Assembly (NCBI RefSeq): GCF_023169965.1
Contig: NZ_AP025592.1
Location: forward strand, 1,550,001 to 1,614,000
Source of the DNA: Anaeromyxobacter paludicola
Lineage (GTDB): Bacteria; Myxococcota; Myxococcia; Myxococcales; Anaeromyxobacteraceae
Reading direction: 5' to 3'
Length of the DNA: 64,000 bases
The notes beneath the pieces were generated by a model. It made no database searches, was not told the origin of the DNA, and saw nothing but the letters and a program-made list of their open reading frames with translations. This document shows positions 50,522-60,758 of this stretch, piece after piece. The position numbers and the translations under genes were made by a program. The number at the start of each line of letters is the position of its first letter. Within the stretch, counting starts at the first letter, position 1.

Positions 50522-51289
50522 GTGGACACCTCCCTCTCTGGCAAGACCGTCCTCGTCACCGGCGCCAGCGCCGGCTTCGGCCGCGCCTGCGCCGAGCGCT
50601 TCGCCCGCGCCGGCGCGAAGCTCGTGCTGGTCGGGCGGCGGGGCGAGCGGCTCGAGGCGCTGAAGGAGGCGCTCGCGGTCCCGGCCCTCACCGCCGTGCT
50701 CGACGTGCGCGACCGCGCCGCCGTGGAGCGGTTCGCCGCCTCGCTGCCGCCCGAGTTCGCCGAGGTGGAGGTGCTCGTGAACAACGCCGGCCTGGCGCTC
50801 GGGCTCGAGCCGGCGCACCAGGCCTCCCTCGAGGACTGGGAGCAGATGCTCGACACCAACTGCCGCGGGCTCTTCGTGCTCACCCGCTCGATCCTCCCGG
50901 GCATGGTGGCGCGCGGCCGCGGGCACGTGGTCAACATCGGCTCGGTGGCCGCCAGCTACCCCTACCCCGGCGGCAACGTCTACGGCGCCACCAAGGCCTT
51001 CGTCCACCAGTTCAGCCAGAACCTCAAGTCGGACCTCGCCGGCACCGGGGTGCGCGTCACCGTCATCGAGCCCGGCATGGCCGAGACCGAGTTCTCGGTG
51101 GTCCGCATGAAGGGCGACGCCGAGAAGGCGAAGGCGGTCTACGCCGGCATGCAGCCCCTCACCGCCGAGGACATCGCCGAGACCGTCTTCTGGTGCGCGA
51201 CCCGCCCGGCCCACGTGAACGTGAACGTGGTGGAGCTCATGCCGCAGGCGCAGGGCTTCGGGCCGTTCATCGTGAAGCGGCAGGGGTAG
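50522..51289 (+). CDS. short-chain dehydrogenase/reductase, YdfG-like
   Basis: A 255-residue SDR with the cofactor loop VTGASAGFGRACAERFA, NNAGLALGLEP, the catalytic Ser in NIGSVAASYPYPGG, Tyr-x3-Lys in VYGATKAF, and the C-terminal NVNVVELMPQAQ. It fits the YdfG / serine 3-dehydrogenase group, NADP-dependent on 3-hydroxy acids. GTG start 14 bases after the DUF4337 stop, with GGAG. Convergent with bcsC after a 15-base gap. Confidence 0.9.
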   Translation: MDTSLSGKTVLVTGASAGFGRACAERFARAGAKLVLVGRRGERLEALKEALAVPALTAVLDVRDRAAVERFAASLPPEFAEVEVLVNNAGLALGLEPAHQASLEDWEQMLDTNCRGLFVLTRSILPGMVARGRGHVVNIGSVAASYPYPGGNVYGATKAFVHQFSQNLKSDLAGTGVRVTVIEPGMAETEFSVVRMKGDAEKAKAVYAGMQPLTAEDIAETVFWCATRPAHVNVNVVELMPQAQGFGPFIVKRQG

Positions 51290-51304
51290 CGCCGGCGCGG
51301 GCGA

Positions 51305-54300
51305 TCAGCGGCTGCCGCCGTAGCGCAGCAGCAGCCCGCCCACGCCCTCCTGGTACTCCGGCGCCTGCTGGAAGGCGGCCGTGGCCCGCACCTCGAAGCC
51401 GCCGCCGAACCGCGCCCCCAGGCCGGCCCGCGCCTCGAAGACGAAGCCGCTCACCTGCTGGCCGCGGTAGGTCGCGGAGGTGTCCACCCCGGTGGGCGGC
51501 GCGAGGCCGGGCACGGCCGGGAACACCGGGGTCTCGCGCTCCTCGAACCACTCGGCGCCCGGGGCGGCCACGAGCTCCCACCGGACGGCGCCCTGGTCGC
51601 GCCGCCAGCCGACCGGGAGCGTGCCGCGAAGGAAGCGCTGCGGCGAGAAGTAGCCGCCGTGCCCGAGGGTGAAGAAGCGGAGGTCGTCGTCGAACCGCAT
51701 CCCGGTGCCCTCGACGCCGACCGAGAGCGCGCCGAGCGGGCCCTGGGCGAGCGTCACCCGGACCCCGGCCCCGGCCATGGCGCGCCGGTTCTCGCGCACC
51801 TCCGAGCCCACCAGCCGGTCGTACGCGCCGTACCCGTAGGCGCGGACCGGCCCGAGCTCCAGCCCGAGCTCGAGCCGCCCGCCCTCGGTCACCACCCCGC
51901 CCCAGGTCCGCCCGGTCACGAGGTCCCGGATGCCGGCGTAGGAGAGGAGGCTGTCGGTCACCGGGCGGCGCGCCCCCGCGACCGCGATCCGCACCGGCCC
52001 GAAGGCGTGGCGGAGCTCGAGGCTCCCCACCACGGTCTGCGCGGGGAAGCCGAGCGGGGTGGCGCCGACCTCCGCCGAGATCGCCCGCCCCTCGTACCCG
52101 AGGCTGGGGGCGACGCCGTAGGCCCGCAACGTCCCGCTCGCCCCCGCCCCCCGGCCGAAGCGGGTGGTCGCGTCGTTGGCCACGCTGCCGGCCTCGAGCT
52201 CCACCCCGGTGGCCCGGAGGAAGGCGAACCCGCGATGGCCGAGGGCGAGCTCGGCCGTCGCGATCTCGTCGGCCTCGGTGAGCGCGCCGAGACCGCCCTC
52301 CCCCTGCCGGGCGCGGATCCGGCCCATCCCCTCCAGGCCCGAGCGGTGCCGCGCGCGGACGAGCTCCTCCTCGCGATCGATCTGCTGCCTCGTCGCGGCG
52401 GCCGCCTCGGGGTCGAGCGGCTCCGGCGGAGGACGCTCCGGGCCGGGCGGCAGGCGGGTCCGGCCCGGGCCGATGGGCACGTCGGCGGCGGCGCGCCCCG
52501 CTACCCGAGGCGGGAGCGCGTCGGCGAGGGCTCGCGCCCGCAGCAGGGCGTCCATGGCGGCGGGGTCGTCGCCCTCGGCCGCGGCGGCGCGCCCGGCGAG
52601 GAGCTGCAGCCGCGCGTCCCCGGGCGCGCGGCGCACCCCGTCCTCGGCGAGGTCGCGCGCCGCGCGCCGATCGCCGGTGGCGAGCGCCGCGTCCACCGCG
52701 CCCCGGCGCGCCTCCGCGTCGCCCGGGTCGAGCGCGAGGGCGCGCTCGAAGGCCTCGCGGGCCCGGTCCGGATCGCCCGGCGCGAGGTTCCGCCCCCGGG
52801 CGTCGAGCACCCGCGGGTCCTCCGGGTAATCGTGCAGCACCGGCGCGAGGGCGGCCGCGGCGCCGGCCGGGTCGCCCGTCTCGCGCCGGCGATCCGAGAG
52901 CCGGACCGCGCGCGACACCCGCAGGTCGCGGAGCCAGCGTCGCTCGTCGCGGCCGAGCCCCGGCTCCCCGGCGAGCCCCTCGAGCAGGGGCCCCGCCTCG
53001 GCGTCCTCACCGATCTCGACGAGCAGCGCCGCGAGCTGCAGCCGCAGCGACGGCGCGTTCGGCGGCGAGGCCTCGACGGCGCGCCGGAGCACCCCGATCC
53101 CGCGCCGCCGCTCCCCGAGGTCCGACCAGGCGCGCGCGATGGGGGCCGCGAGCCTCGGCTCCTCGGCCACCTCGCGCTCGAGCTCGAGGAGCTCGGCGAT
53201 CGCCTCCGGCCGCCCGCCCCGCCGGGCTCGGGCCACGAGCGCCGGCACCCGCACCCGCACCTCGAGGTCGTGGCGGAGGCGGACGAGCCCGGGGTCGGTG
53301 CGCGAGGCGGGCAGCGCGGAGAGCACGTCGAGGGCCCGCGCGCTCTCGCCCTGCGCGGCGAGGAGCCGCGCCTCCAGGACCCGCGCCTCCGGCAGCCCCG
53401 GCGCCGCGCGCAGGAGCGCGCCCACCACCGGCTCGGCGCCGCGCGAGTCGCCCCCGTCGAGCAGCGCGGCCGCGAGATCGTGCAGGACCCAGGCGTCGGA
53501 GGGGTCGTCGCGCCGGGCCGCCTCGAGCTCGGCCTCGGCCCCGGCGAGGTCGCGCTCGGCGCGGCGGCGCGCGGCGCGCTGCCGGCCCGCCTCGGCCCGG
53601 AGCCAGCCCGGGCGGAAGGCCCGCTCGGGCGCCACCGCGAGGAGCGCCTCGTTGCTCCGGATCGCCTCCTCGAACCGGCGCTCCTGGACGAGGCTCGCCG
53701 TGAGGCCGCGCAACGCCCCCGGCTGCCGCGGCTGCTCCCGCAGCACCCGCTCGTACCGCTCGCGCGCCGCGGCCCGGTCTCCGGCCGCGAGGTCGAGGTC
53801 GCCGAGGGCCAGCTCGGCGTTCCAGCGCTCCCGCGGGGGCGCCCGGTCGCGGGCCGAGAGGAGGGTGCGCCGCGCGAGGGGCGCGTCGCCGCGCTCGCGG
53901 GCCCGGCCCGCCTCCTCGAGGAGCGACCAGAACGCGACGCTGCGCAGGCCGTCCTCCCAGAGGTCCGGCCGTCGCGGGGCGAGCGCGCGCGACCGCTCCA
54001 GGGCCGCCCGCGCCCGGTCGAGGTCGCCCTGCCGCTGCGCCGCCGCCGCCTCGCGCTGCGCCAGGATGGCGAGCCCGAGGCGCGACTCCGGGTCCTCCGG
54101 CGTGCGGCCGAAGATGCGCCGGGCGGTGCCGGCGTCGCCCCGATCCAGCGCGGCGAAGCCCTCGCGCCGCTGCAGCGACCGCTCGCGCGCGCGCACCAGG
54201 GCGAGCCCCCGGCGCCCCTCCGGCGTGTCCCCCACCTCCGAGAAGAGCCGGGTGGCGGTGGCGAGGTCGCCCTTGTCGAGCGCCGCGAAGCCCTCGGCGG

Positions 54301-55093
54301 CGACCCCCGCCCGCCGCGCGCGCTCGAGGGCGCGGGCCACCTCGGCGTCGCGCGGGTGGCGCCGCAGGTACTCGCGCAGGAGCGGCGCGTCGGCGGCGGA
54401 GGCCCCGAGCCAGAGGAGCGCCTCGCGCCAGGCCCGCCCCGCCTCCTTCGCGACGGTCGGGTCGCGCGACAGCGCCGCGAGCTGCCCGATCCCCTCGCGC
54501 CGCGACGGCTCGCGGTAGGTCAGGATCCTCGCCAGGGCGAGCCGGACCCGCGCCTCCCCCGGCACCCGCGCCGCGAGCCGCTCCAGGCCGGCGCGCGCCT
54601 CCTCCCAGCCGCCGGGCGTGCCGGCCACGGTGTCGTAGTACTCGAGGGCGAGGTCGGCGGGCGGCCCCGCCTCGCCGAAGAGGGCGCGGTAGCGGGCCAC
54701 CCCCTCGTCGAGCCGCCCCCGGTGCGCCAGCCGGCGGGCGGCGGCGAGCAGCGGGGGCAGGCGCGGGCCGAGCTCCACCTCCCGGCGGAGCGCCGGCAGC
54801 TCGGGGTGCCGCGGCGCCACGCGCGCGAGGTGGGCCAGCGCCTCGCGGGCCTGCGCCGCGCGCCCGGCCCGGGCGTCGAGGCCGCCCACCGCGGCGAGGG
54901 CGTCGGGCTGGTCCGGATCGGCGGCGAGCACCGCCCGCCAGGCCTGCTCGGCCTCCTCGCCCCGGGCGCGCGACTGCCAGTACCAGGCGTTCCGGACGAG
55001 ACCGCGCACCTCGGCCGGATCGGCCGCAGCCATGGCTGCCGCCGGCCCGAGCAGCAGAGCCGCGAGGGCGCAGCTCAGCGCGGCCCGGCGCAC
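51305..55093 (-). CDS. bcsC: cellulose synthase outer-membrane TPR protein BcsC
   Basis: A 1262-residue secreted protein: signal peptide (RRAALSCALAALLLGPAAAMA), about 1000 residues of tetratricopeptide repeats (helical pairs such as AEQAWRAVLAADPDQPDALAAVG through to the mid-900s), then a C-terminal beta-barrel of about 300 residues with FFTLGHGGYFSPQRFLRG, a BcsC hallmark. It forms the outer-membrane exit for cellulose. The GTG at 55093 overlaps the end of bcsZ; a GTG two codons upstream is equally possible. There is no clear T-run terminator after it. Confidence 0.92.
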   Translation of the reverse strand: MRRAALSCALAALLLGPAAAMAAADPAEVRGLVRNAWYWQSRARGEEAEQAWRAVLAADPDQPDALAAVGGLDARAGRAAQAREALAHLARVAPRHPELPALRREVELGPRLPPLLAAARRLAHRGRLDEGVARYRALFGEAGPPADLALEYYDTVAGTPGGWEEARAGLERLAARVPGEARVRLALARILTYREPSRREGIGQLAALSRDPTVAKEAGRAWREALLWLGASAADAPLLREYLRRHPRDAEVARALERARRAGVAAEGFAALDKGDLATATRLFSEVGDTPEGRRGLALVRARERSLQRREGFAALDRGDAGTARRIFGRTPEDPESRLGLAILAQREAAAAQRQGDLDRARAALERSRALAPRRPDLWEDGLRSVAFWSLLEEAGRARERGDAPLARRTLLSARDRAPPRERWNAELALGDLDLAAGDRAAARERYERVLREQPRQPGALRGLTASLVQERRFEEAIRSNEALLAVAPERAFRPGWLRAEAGRQRAARRRAERDLAGAEAELEAARRDDPSDAWVLHDLAAALLDGGDSRGAEPVVGALLRAAPGLPEARVLEARLLAAQGESARALDVLSALPASRTDPGLVRLRHDLEVRVRVPALVARARRGGRPEAIAELLELEREVAEEPRLAAPIARAWSDLGERRRGIGVLRRAVEASPPNAPSLRLQLAALLVEIGEDAEAGPLLEGLAGEPGLGRDERRWLRDLRVSRAVRLSDRRRETGDPAGAAAALAPVLHDYPEDPRVLDARGRNLAPGDPDRAREAFERALALDPGDAEARRGAVDAALATGDRRAARDLAEDGVRRAPGDARLQLLAGRAAAAEGDDPAAMDALLRARALADALPPRVAGRAAADVPIGPGRTRLPPGPERPPPEPLDPEAAAATRQQIDREEELVRARHRSGLEGMGRIRARQGEGGLGALTEADEIATAELALGHRGFAFLRATGVELEAGSVANDATTRFGRGAGASGTLRAYGVAPSLGYEGRAISAEVGATPLGFPAQTVVGSLELRHAFGPVRIAVAGARRPVTDSLLSYAGIRDLVTGRTWGGVVTEGGRLELGLELGPVRAYGYGAYDRLVGSEVRENRRAMAGAGVRVTLAQGPLGALSVGVEGTGMRFDDDLRFFTLGHGGYFSPQRFLRGTLPVGWRRDQGAVRWELVAAPGAEWFEERETPVFPAVPGLAPPTGVDTSATYRGQQVSGFVFEARAGLGARFGGGFEVRATAAFQQAPEYQEGVGGLLLRYGGSR

Positions 55094-56235
55094 GGCCACC
55101 CCCACGCCGGCGCGAGCCGGCCCTCCGCGTCGAAGGCGTACCGGCCCTCGGCGAAGCCCTGGCCGAAGAGCGCCAGGTTCTGGTCGTAGTAGGCCGGCGG
55201 CGTCCCGTAGAGCCCGTCGCGCAGCGCCGACGCGAGCCGCGCCTCCAGCTCCGGACGCAGCGCCGGCCGCTCGGTCGCGGCGAGCGGCAGGAGCGCCGCG
55301 TAGAAGCCAGGCGGCGCCGCGCCCTGGCCGCGCAGCGAGCCCGCGTCCACCCGCTCCGGGAGCGCCCCGCGCTCGGCCAGGATCCGGAGCAGGCCCGCCG
55401 TGGCGGTCGCGAGCGCCCGCCGGTCGGGGTCGCCGGGCGGGAGGAGCCCGATCCAGAGGTAGGCGCGGATGGCGTCGTAGCTCCCGGTCCGCCCCTTCAC
55501 CGGATCGGCCAGGAGGCCGGCGCCGGGCCGGTAGAGGGCCCAGTCCGGCACCACGCCCCGCGGGGCGCTCTCGGGCACGAGCCGCAGCGCGCTCGCGAGC
55601 ACCGCCCGCCACGGCCCCCGCGGAGCGGCCGCCGCGGCGCGCCTGAGGAGCTGCGGCGGGAGGTAGCTCGGGTTGAGCCGCCAGCCCCGGCCGCGGTCGA
55701 GGGCGAAGCCCCTCGGGCCGGGCAGGAGCGTCGGCCCGAGCGCGGGGAGGCGCGCCACCTCGCGCTCGGCGATGCGCGCCAGCAGCCCGCGCCCGAGCGC
55801 GTCGTAGCGCGGCTCCGCCCAGAGCCGCCCCGCCTCGAGGAGCGCGTACGCCATCCAGAGGTCGGCGTCGCTCGCCGAGTTCGGGTCGAGGATCCCCCAG
55901 CCGCCGTCGCGCCGCTGCCCCCAGGCCCAGGCCGGGAGCCGCTCCGGCAGCTTCCCGCCGGCGAGGTTGTCGGCGGTCCAGCGGAGGAGCCGCTGGAACA
56001 GCCCCGGGTCGTCGGCGACCAGCGAGAAGAAGAGCGCGTAGGCCTGCCCCTCGGAGGTGGTCCGGTCGCGCGCGGTCCGGTCGATGACCCGCCCGTCCTC
56101 CGAGACGAAGGCCCGGACGTAGCGCGACCAGAGCGGCCACTCGGGCGCGGCGGCGCGGCACGGCGCGCCGGCCCCCTGCGCCGCCGCGGCGGCCGCGAGG
56201 GCGAGGGCGCCCGCCGCCAGCGCGGCCCGGGCCAT
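55075..56235 (-). CDS. bcsZ: cellulase BcsZ, glycoside hydrolase family 8
   Basis: A 386-residue secreted GH8 endoglucanase: signal peptide (MARAALAAGALALAAAAAAQG), catalytic Glu in TTSEGQAYALFFSL (about residue 60), WAWGQRRDGGWGILDPNSASDADLWMAYALLEA with the Asp, and the SYDAIRAYLWIGL region. It trims stray glucan in the periplasm and is needed for optimal export. The ATG overlaps the bcsB stop by one base (TGATG) and its C-terminus overlaps the bcsC start. Confidence 0.92.
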   Translation of the reverse strand: MARAALAAGALALAAAAAAQGAGAPCRAAAPEWPLWSRYVRAFVSEDGRVIDRTARDRTTSEGQAYALFFSLVADDPGLFQRLLRWTADNLAGGKLPERLPAWAWGQRRDGGWGILDPNSASDADLWMAYALLEAGRLWAEPRYDALGRGLLARIAEREVARLPALGPTLLPGPRGFALDRGRGWRLNPSYLPPQLLRRAAAAAPRGPWRAVLASALRLVPESAPRGVVPDWALYRPGAGLLADPVKGRTGSYDAIRAYLWIGLLPPGDPDRRALATATAGLLRILAERGALPERVDAGSLRGQGAAPPGFYAALLPLAATERPALRPELEARLASALRDGLYGTPPAYYDQNLALFGQGFAEGRYAFDAEGRLAPAWGWPCAGPR

Positions 56236-58403
56236 CACGGCCGGCCTCCCCCGGGGGCGAGCCGCGCCTGCATCCGCTCCGAGAGGAGCCGCCGCAGCTC
56301 GGCCGAGAGCAGCCACCCCCCGGCCAGCAGGATCGGGGTGAGGAGGAGCCAGTGGCCGGCGAAGAACCAGCGCACGCGATCGACGGGGCCGAGCCGGCCG
56401 GCGGTGAAGCCGGGGCCGAGGCGGAACATGAAGCGGCGCCCGCCCGAGAGGAGGAGGAGGTCGTTCCCGGACGGCTCGCGCCCCTCCGCGTAGCCCAGGA
56501 AGTCGCGCCAGGGCGGGAGCGGACGTCCGGTCACCCGCACCGCGCAGCGCCCGGCCGAGGCCGGCGACTCGATGCCCATGATCGCCCCGAGCGCGCCGCC
56601 GCCGGCGAGGACCGCCCGGGCGCGGCGCCGGTCGAGGATCGGGCCGAGCCCTCCCGTGAGCTCGAGGAGCGCGCGGCGCGCGCGGGCCGGGCGGAGCCGC
56701 GGGGCGCCCTCGCCGAGCTCGACCGGCCACCGTCCGGCCCAGCGCGCCGCGAGCTCGTGCTCCCCGGCGGCGCCCACGAGGAGCAGGTCCTTCCCGGCGA
56801 GCGCGGCGTCGCCGGGGTCGCCGGCGACGTAGGTGGCGCGGGTCCCGGCGCGCCCCGTCACCTGCGCGAGCCCGGCCGCGAGGGTGAGCGCCGCCGAGAG
56901 CTCGGGCGCGCCGGGCCGCGCCGGCAGGACCACCGCCGTCTCGCCCAGGTCGGGGACCCGCGTGAACGGGTAGCCGTCGTAGGCGAAGGTCGCGACGTCG
57001 GGCAGGGCGGCGAAGTGGCGCAGCCCCTCGAGGTGGAGGACCGAGTCGCCGGAGACGGCGACCCGCGCGCCCGCGGCCGGGGCGTCGCCGGACGGCTCGG
57101 GGTACTTCACGTGCAGCAGGAGCTCGTTGTAGCCGCGCAGCTGCTGGCGGGGGATCCGCAGCCGCGTCCAGCGGGTCGCCGGCCCCGGGCCGTCCGGCGG
57201 CGGGAGCGCGGCGACGTAGAAGCCGTTGAGCTCGAGGTCGAGCCGCGGCGGGGCGGTCCCCTCCGGCACCCGCTCCTGCCAGCCCAGGTCCACCTCGACC
57301 GCGTCTGCCGGCCAGACCGCCAGGTCCGGCGGGAGGCGGAACCGGACCGGGAGCGTGGCCGAGGTGGCGCCGTCGTGCGCCGGCGTGCCGCCGAGCGGGA
57401 AGTCGCGGAACGGCACGGCGCGGCCGGCGGGGAGCCACCAGGGGGCGGAGTACGGCGCGGCCGGGGGGGCGGGGGGCGCGGGGGCGAGGTGGGCCTCGCG
57501 GCCGACGAGCCGCGGCGGGCGCGCGGCGAGCGCCTCCGCGGCCCGCGCCAGCTCCGCCGGCGTGCGGCCGCCGACCACCAGGAGCTTCGCGTTCGAGCCG
57601 GGGTGGCCGGGGTGGTCGGCCATGCGGACGGCGGGGCCGTCGAGCGGGTCGAGCCCGAGCGCACGCGCCTGCCCGGGGTCGTCGAGGAGGACCACCGCGC
57701 GGCCGTCCGGGATCCGGCCCACCTGCGCCTCGACGCTCACCGCGAGGGGCGCGTCGAGCGCCATCCAGCTCGCGACCAGCGCCGCCGCCCGGATCCGCGC
57801 CGCGGTGGCCGGGGCCGGGAGCGCGAGCGGGACCACCGCCGCGCGGTCGAAGGCGCGGTCGATGAAGGGGACCGGCAGGAGCGCGAGGTCGTCCGGGAGC
57901 GGCGCCGGGACCGACTCGAGCGCCACCTCGACCGAGGCGACCGCGTCCCAGGCGCTCCGCCGCGCCATGGGACGCCCCGCGCCGTCGAGGAGCCGCAGCG
58001 AGAGCCCGTTGCGGGCCGCCAGCCGGCCGGCCTCGGCGGTGAGCGTCCGGACCGCCCCGGGCTCGACCGGCACGAGCCCCAGCCGCTCGTCGTCGACCAC
58101 CACTTCCAGGGCGCGCGGCGGCTCCGCCCCGGGCCCGGGCGACGCGGCGAAGGCGACCGTGATCCGCGCGCCGGCGGGATCCTCGTCGGCGCGGGTGGCG
58201 AAGGAGAGGTCGAGGCGCCCCGCGCGCGGGGGCGGCTGGGCCTCGGCGGGACGGACCGAGCGCACGGTGCGGACGATCGGGCGCGGCGGCTCGGCCCGCT
58301 GCTGCGCCGCCGCCGCGCAGGCCGCGAGCGCGCCCGCCAGCGCCGCCAGGGCGCGCCGCCGGGCGCCGGGGCTCCGGAACCGGTGGGGCGCGGCGGTCGT
58401 CAC
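56235..58403 (-). CDS. bcsB: cellulose synthase periplasmic subunit BcsB
   Basis: A 722-residue periplasmic protein anchored by a C-terminal helix (VRWFFAGHWLLLTPILLAGGWLLS). Two alternating carbohydrate-binding and flavodoxin-like modules fill the centre (VGGRTPAELARAAEALAA, LNGFYVAALPPPDGPG, YPEPSGDAP, VAGDPGDAALAGKDLLLVGA). The signal region lies near residues 15-35. It guides the nascent glucan from BcsA across the periplasm. GTG start overlapping the bcsA stop (GTGA). Confidence 0.9.
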   Translation of the reverse strand: MTTAAPHRFRSPGARRRALAALAGALAACAAAAQQRAEPPRPIVRTVRSVRPAEAQPPPRAGRLDLSFATRADEDPAGARITVAFAASPGPGAEPPRALEVVVDDERLGLVPVEPGAVRTLTAEAGRLAARNGLSLRLLDGAGRPMARRSAWDAVASVEVALESVPAPLPDDLALLPVPFIDRAFDRAAVVPLALPAPATAARIRAAALVASWMALDAPLAVSVEAQVGRIPDGRAVVLLDDPGQARALGLDPLDGPAVRMADHPGHPGSNAKLLVVGGRTPAELARAAEALAARPPRLVGREAHLAPAPPAPPAAPYSAPWWLPAGRAVPFRDFPLGGTPAHDGATSATLPVRFRLPPDLAVWPADAVEVDLGWQERVPEGTAPPRLDLELNGFYVAALPPPDGPGPATRWTRLRIPRQQLRGYNELLLHVKYPEPSGDAPAAGARVAVSGDSVLHLEGLRHFAALPDVATFAYDGYPFTRVPDLGETAVVLPARPGAPELSAALTLAAGLAQVTGRAGTRATYVAGDPGDAALAGKDLLLVGAAGEHELAARWAGRWPVELGEGAPRLRPARARRALLELTGGLGPILDRRRARAVLAGGGALGAIMGIESPASAGRCAVRVTGRPLPPWRDFLGYAEGREPSGNDLLLLSGGRRFMFRLGPGFTAGRLGPVDRVRWFFAGHWLLLTPILLAGGWLLSAELRRLLSERMQARLAPGGGRP

Positions 58404-60604
58404 GTGCGGCTCCCGGCCGCGAGCGGCGTGGGGGTGGGCCGGAGCGCGGCCCGCGCGGTGAGCGAGAGCATCCGCCCCACCCCGGCCGCGCCGCGGGCGG
58501 CGATCCGGGCCAGCGTGGCGATGGGCCGCTCGGGCCGCAGCGCGCGCCGGACGTCGAGCCAGGGCTCGGGGCGGGAGAACATGGCCCGGACCAGCTCCGA
58601 CTCGCGGGCGAGGTCGAGCGGGGCGAAGCGCAGGCGCACCCAGGCCCCCTCGTCCGCCACCACGAACGCCGGCAGCGGCGGCCCGGGTAGCGCGCCGTCG
58701 GGCGCGGCGAGCGCCACCGCGGCGCGGGCGCGGGCGGGGAGCCCGCCGGCCCGCCACGGCATCTCGAGCCGGAGCCCGCCGCGCGAGAGGTCCACCGCCT
58801 CGCACGCCACGGGGGCGTGCCCCGCGACGGAGAGCACCGCCGGCAGCCGCGCCGGCACGCGCGGGCTCGCCCGCACCTGGCGGCGCTCGCACGCGGCCCC
58901 CAGGCAGGCGGCGAGGACCACGAGGTTGTGGAGGACCCAGGCCAGGTTGATGGCGAGCGCGTCCCAGTCCCCGGCGGAGGTCCAGAGCCGCCAGCCGCCG
59001 GCGACGAGGGCCGCGCCGTTCAGCCCGGCGAGCGCGAGGTAGGGCCAGGCGATGGCGGCGTCGAAGTAGGGCGCCTCGATCCGGCCGCCCTTGGCGGTCA
59101 CGTTGAAGCGGCCGGCGGCGGGCGCGAGGAGCGCCACCGTGGTCGGCACGGCGAGGTAGCAGGCGAGCGCGGTCTCGTAGACCTCGGACCAGAAGGAGTG
59201 GCGGAAGCGGCCGTGGAGCCGGGCGCTGGCGGCGGTCGAGTGGACGAGGTGGGGCAGGCCGTAGGCCAGCGCCGCGAGCGGCAGCGCGTTGAACACGTGC
59301 CGGCCGAAGAGGAGGTAGGCGAGCGGCACGGTGAGGAACACCAGCCGGGGGACGCCGGAGAAGAAGTGCAGCATGGCGGCGAGGTACGAGAGCCGCTGGC
59401 CGGGGCGCAGCCCGGGGCCGAGGAGCGGGTTGTCGATCCGGAAGAGCTGCGCCATGCCGCGCGCCCAGCGGATCCGCTGCCCGACGTGCGCCGACAGGCT
59501 CTCGGTGGAGAGCCCCGCGGCCCGCGGGAGGTCGAGGTAGGCGCTGCGCCAGCCGCGCCGGTGCATCTTGAGCGCGGTGTGCGCGTCCTCGGTGACGGTC
59601 TCGACGGCGATGCCGCCCACGTCGGCGAGGGCGGCCCGCCGCAGCAGCGCGCAGGAGCCGCAGAAGAAGCTGGCGTTCCAGGTGTCGAGGCCGCGCTGGA
59701 TGACGCCGTAGAAGAGCTCGTGCTCGGCCGGCACGCTCGCCGGCAACCCGAGGTTCCGGGTGAACGGATCCGGCGAGTAGAACTCGTGCGGCGTCTGCAC
59801 CAGCGCGAGCCCGGGGTCCTCGAGGAAGCCGCCGGCGGTGTCCGCCAGGAACGAGCGCGCCGGGACGTGGTCGCAGTCGAACACGGCCACGAGCTCGCCC
59901 GAGGTGAGCGCGAGCGCGTGATTCAGGTTGCCGGCCTTGGCGTGGGCGTTTTCGTCGCGGGTCAGGTAGGCGACCCCGGCCTCGGCGGCGAAGGCCCGGA
60001 ACGCGGGGCGGCGCCCGTCGTCGAGGAGGTGGACCCGGAGGCGCCCGCGCGGCCAGTCGAGGGCGCGGGCGGCGAGCACCGTGCCGCGGACCACCTCGAG
60101 CGGCTCGTCGTAGGTGGGGATGAAGACGTCCACCGTCGGCCAGCGGGAGCGATCCGGCGGGAGCGGCGCCGGCGCCCGCGGGAGCGGCGCGATCGACTGC
60201 CCGTAGGCGAGCAGGAGCATCGCCCCGGCGTAGAGCTCGGCCGCGAGCAGCACGAGCCCGAGCACGCCGTCGAGGCTCGGCTCGAGCGCGACGGTGCTCG
60301 TCACCCGCCACCAGAAGTAGCGCGCGGTCGCCGCGGTCGAGAGGACCACCAGGAAGGCGGGCGAGGCGCTCCTCGCGGCGGCGAGGCCGAGCGCGAAGGT
60401 GGCGAGCGCGAGCGAGGCCTGGGAGCGGAGGTCGAGCGGGGTCACCACCACCAGCGCGAGCAGCCCGGCGCCGGCCGCCGCGAGCGCCAGCCGGACACCC
60501 GCCCGCGCCGCCCGCCCTGGGCCGGCGAGGCGCGGGAGCGCAGGCCGGGCCGCGCCGGCGGCCTCGGGTCGATTCACGGGTGGTGCGGCTCTCGCGGTGT
60601 GCAC
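58400..60604 (-). CDS. bcsA: cellulose synthase catalytic subunit with PilZ domain, BcsA
   Basis: A protein of about 734 residues. Membrane helices at the N-terminus, then a GT2 domain with FIPTYDEPLEV, the D-x-D motif FDCDH, TED (VTEDAHTALKMH) and Q-x-x-R-W in GQRIRWARGMAQLF, more membrane helices, and a C-terminal PilZ domain with ERRQVRASPRVPARLP (RxxxR) and DLSRGGLRLEMP. PilZ binds c-di-GMP to open the active site. UDP-glucose is the donor. The start is uncertain: GTG at 60604 is chosen, GTG at 60577 is also possible; an open frame to 60691 is less likely. Confidence 0.92.
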   Translation of the reverse strand: MHTARAAPPVNRPEAAGAARPALPRLAGPGRAARAGVRLALAAAGAGLLALVVVTPLDLRSQASLALATFALGLAAARSASPAFLVVLSTAATARYFWWRVTSTVALEPSLDGVLGLVLLAAELYAGAMLLLAYGQSIAPLPRAPAPLPPDRSRWPTVDVFIPTYDEPLEVVRGTVLAARALDWPRGRLRVHLLDDGRRPAFRAFAAEAGVAYLTRDENAHAKAGNLNHALALTSGELVAVFDCDHVPARSFLADTAGGFLEDPGLALVQTPHEFYSPDPFTRNLGLPASVPAEHELFYGVIQRGLDTWNASFFCGSCALLRRAALADVGGIAVETVTEDAHTALKMHRRGWRSAYLDLPRAAGLSTESLSAHVGQRIRWARGMAQLFRIDNPLLGPGLRPGQRLSYLAAMLHFFSGVPRLVFLTVPLAYLLFGRHVFNALPLAALAYGLPHLVHSTAASARLHGRFRHSFWSEVYETALACYLAVPTTVALLAPAAGRFNVTAKGGRIEAPYFDAAIAWPYLALAGLNGAALVAGGWRLWTSAGDWDALAINLAWVLHNLVVLAACLGAACERRQVRASPRVPARLPAVLSVAGHAPVACEAVDLSRGGLRLEMPWRAGGLPARARAAVALAAPDGALPGPPLPAFVVADEGAWVRLRFAPLDLARESELVRAMFSRPEPWLDVRRALRPERPIATLARIAARGAAGVGRMLSLTARAALRPTPTPLAAGSRT

Positions 60605-60725
60605 GGTCCGGCCCCATGGCCCGTCTCCGCGCCACACGCTAGGTACGAACCCGGCGCGCGGGAACCCGAGCGGCGCGGCCGCGGCAGGCACCCGAGCGGG
60701 ACCCCGCCCCGCCGGCGGCCCCTGC

Positions 60726-60731
60726 TACAAC
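60726..60731 (+). promoter_or_regulatory. possible -10 of the metallo-hydrolase gene
   Basis: TGCTACAAC, an extended -10-like element with hexamer TACAAC, 27 bases before the ATG at 60759. GGAGG lies between. No clear -35. The gap to bcsA holds nothing else definite. Confidence 0.45.
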
Positions 60732-60758
60732 CCCGCCTCCACCCTTCCCGGAGGATCG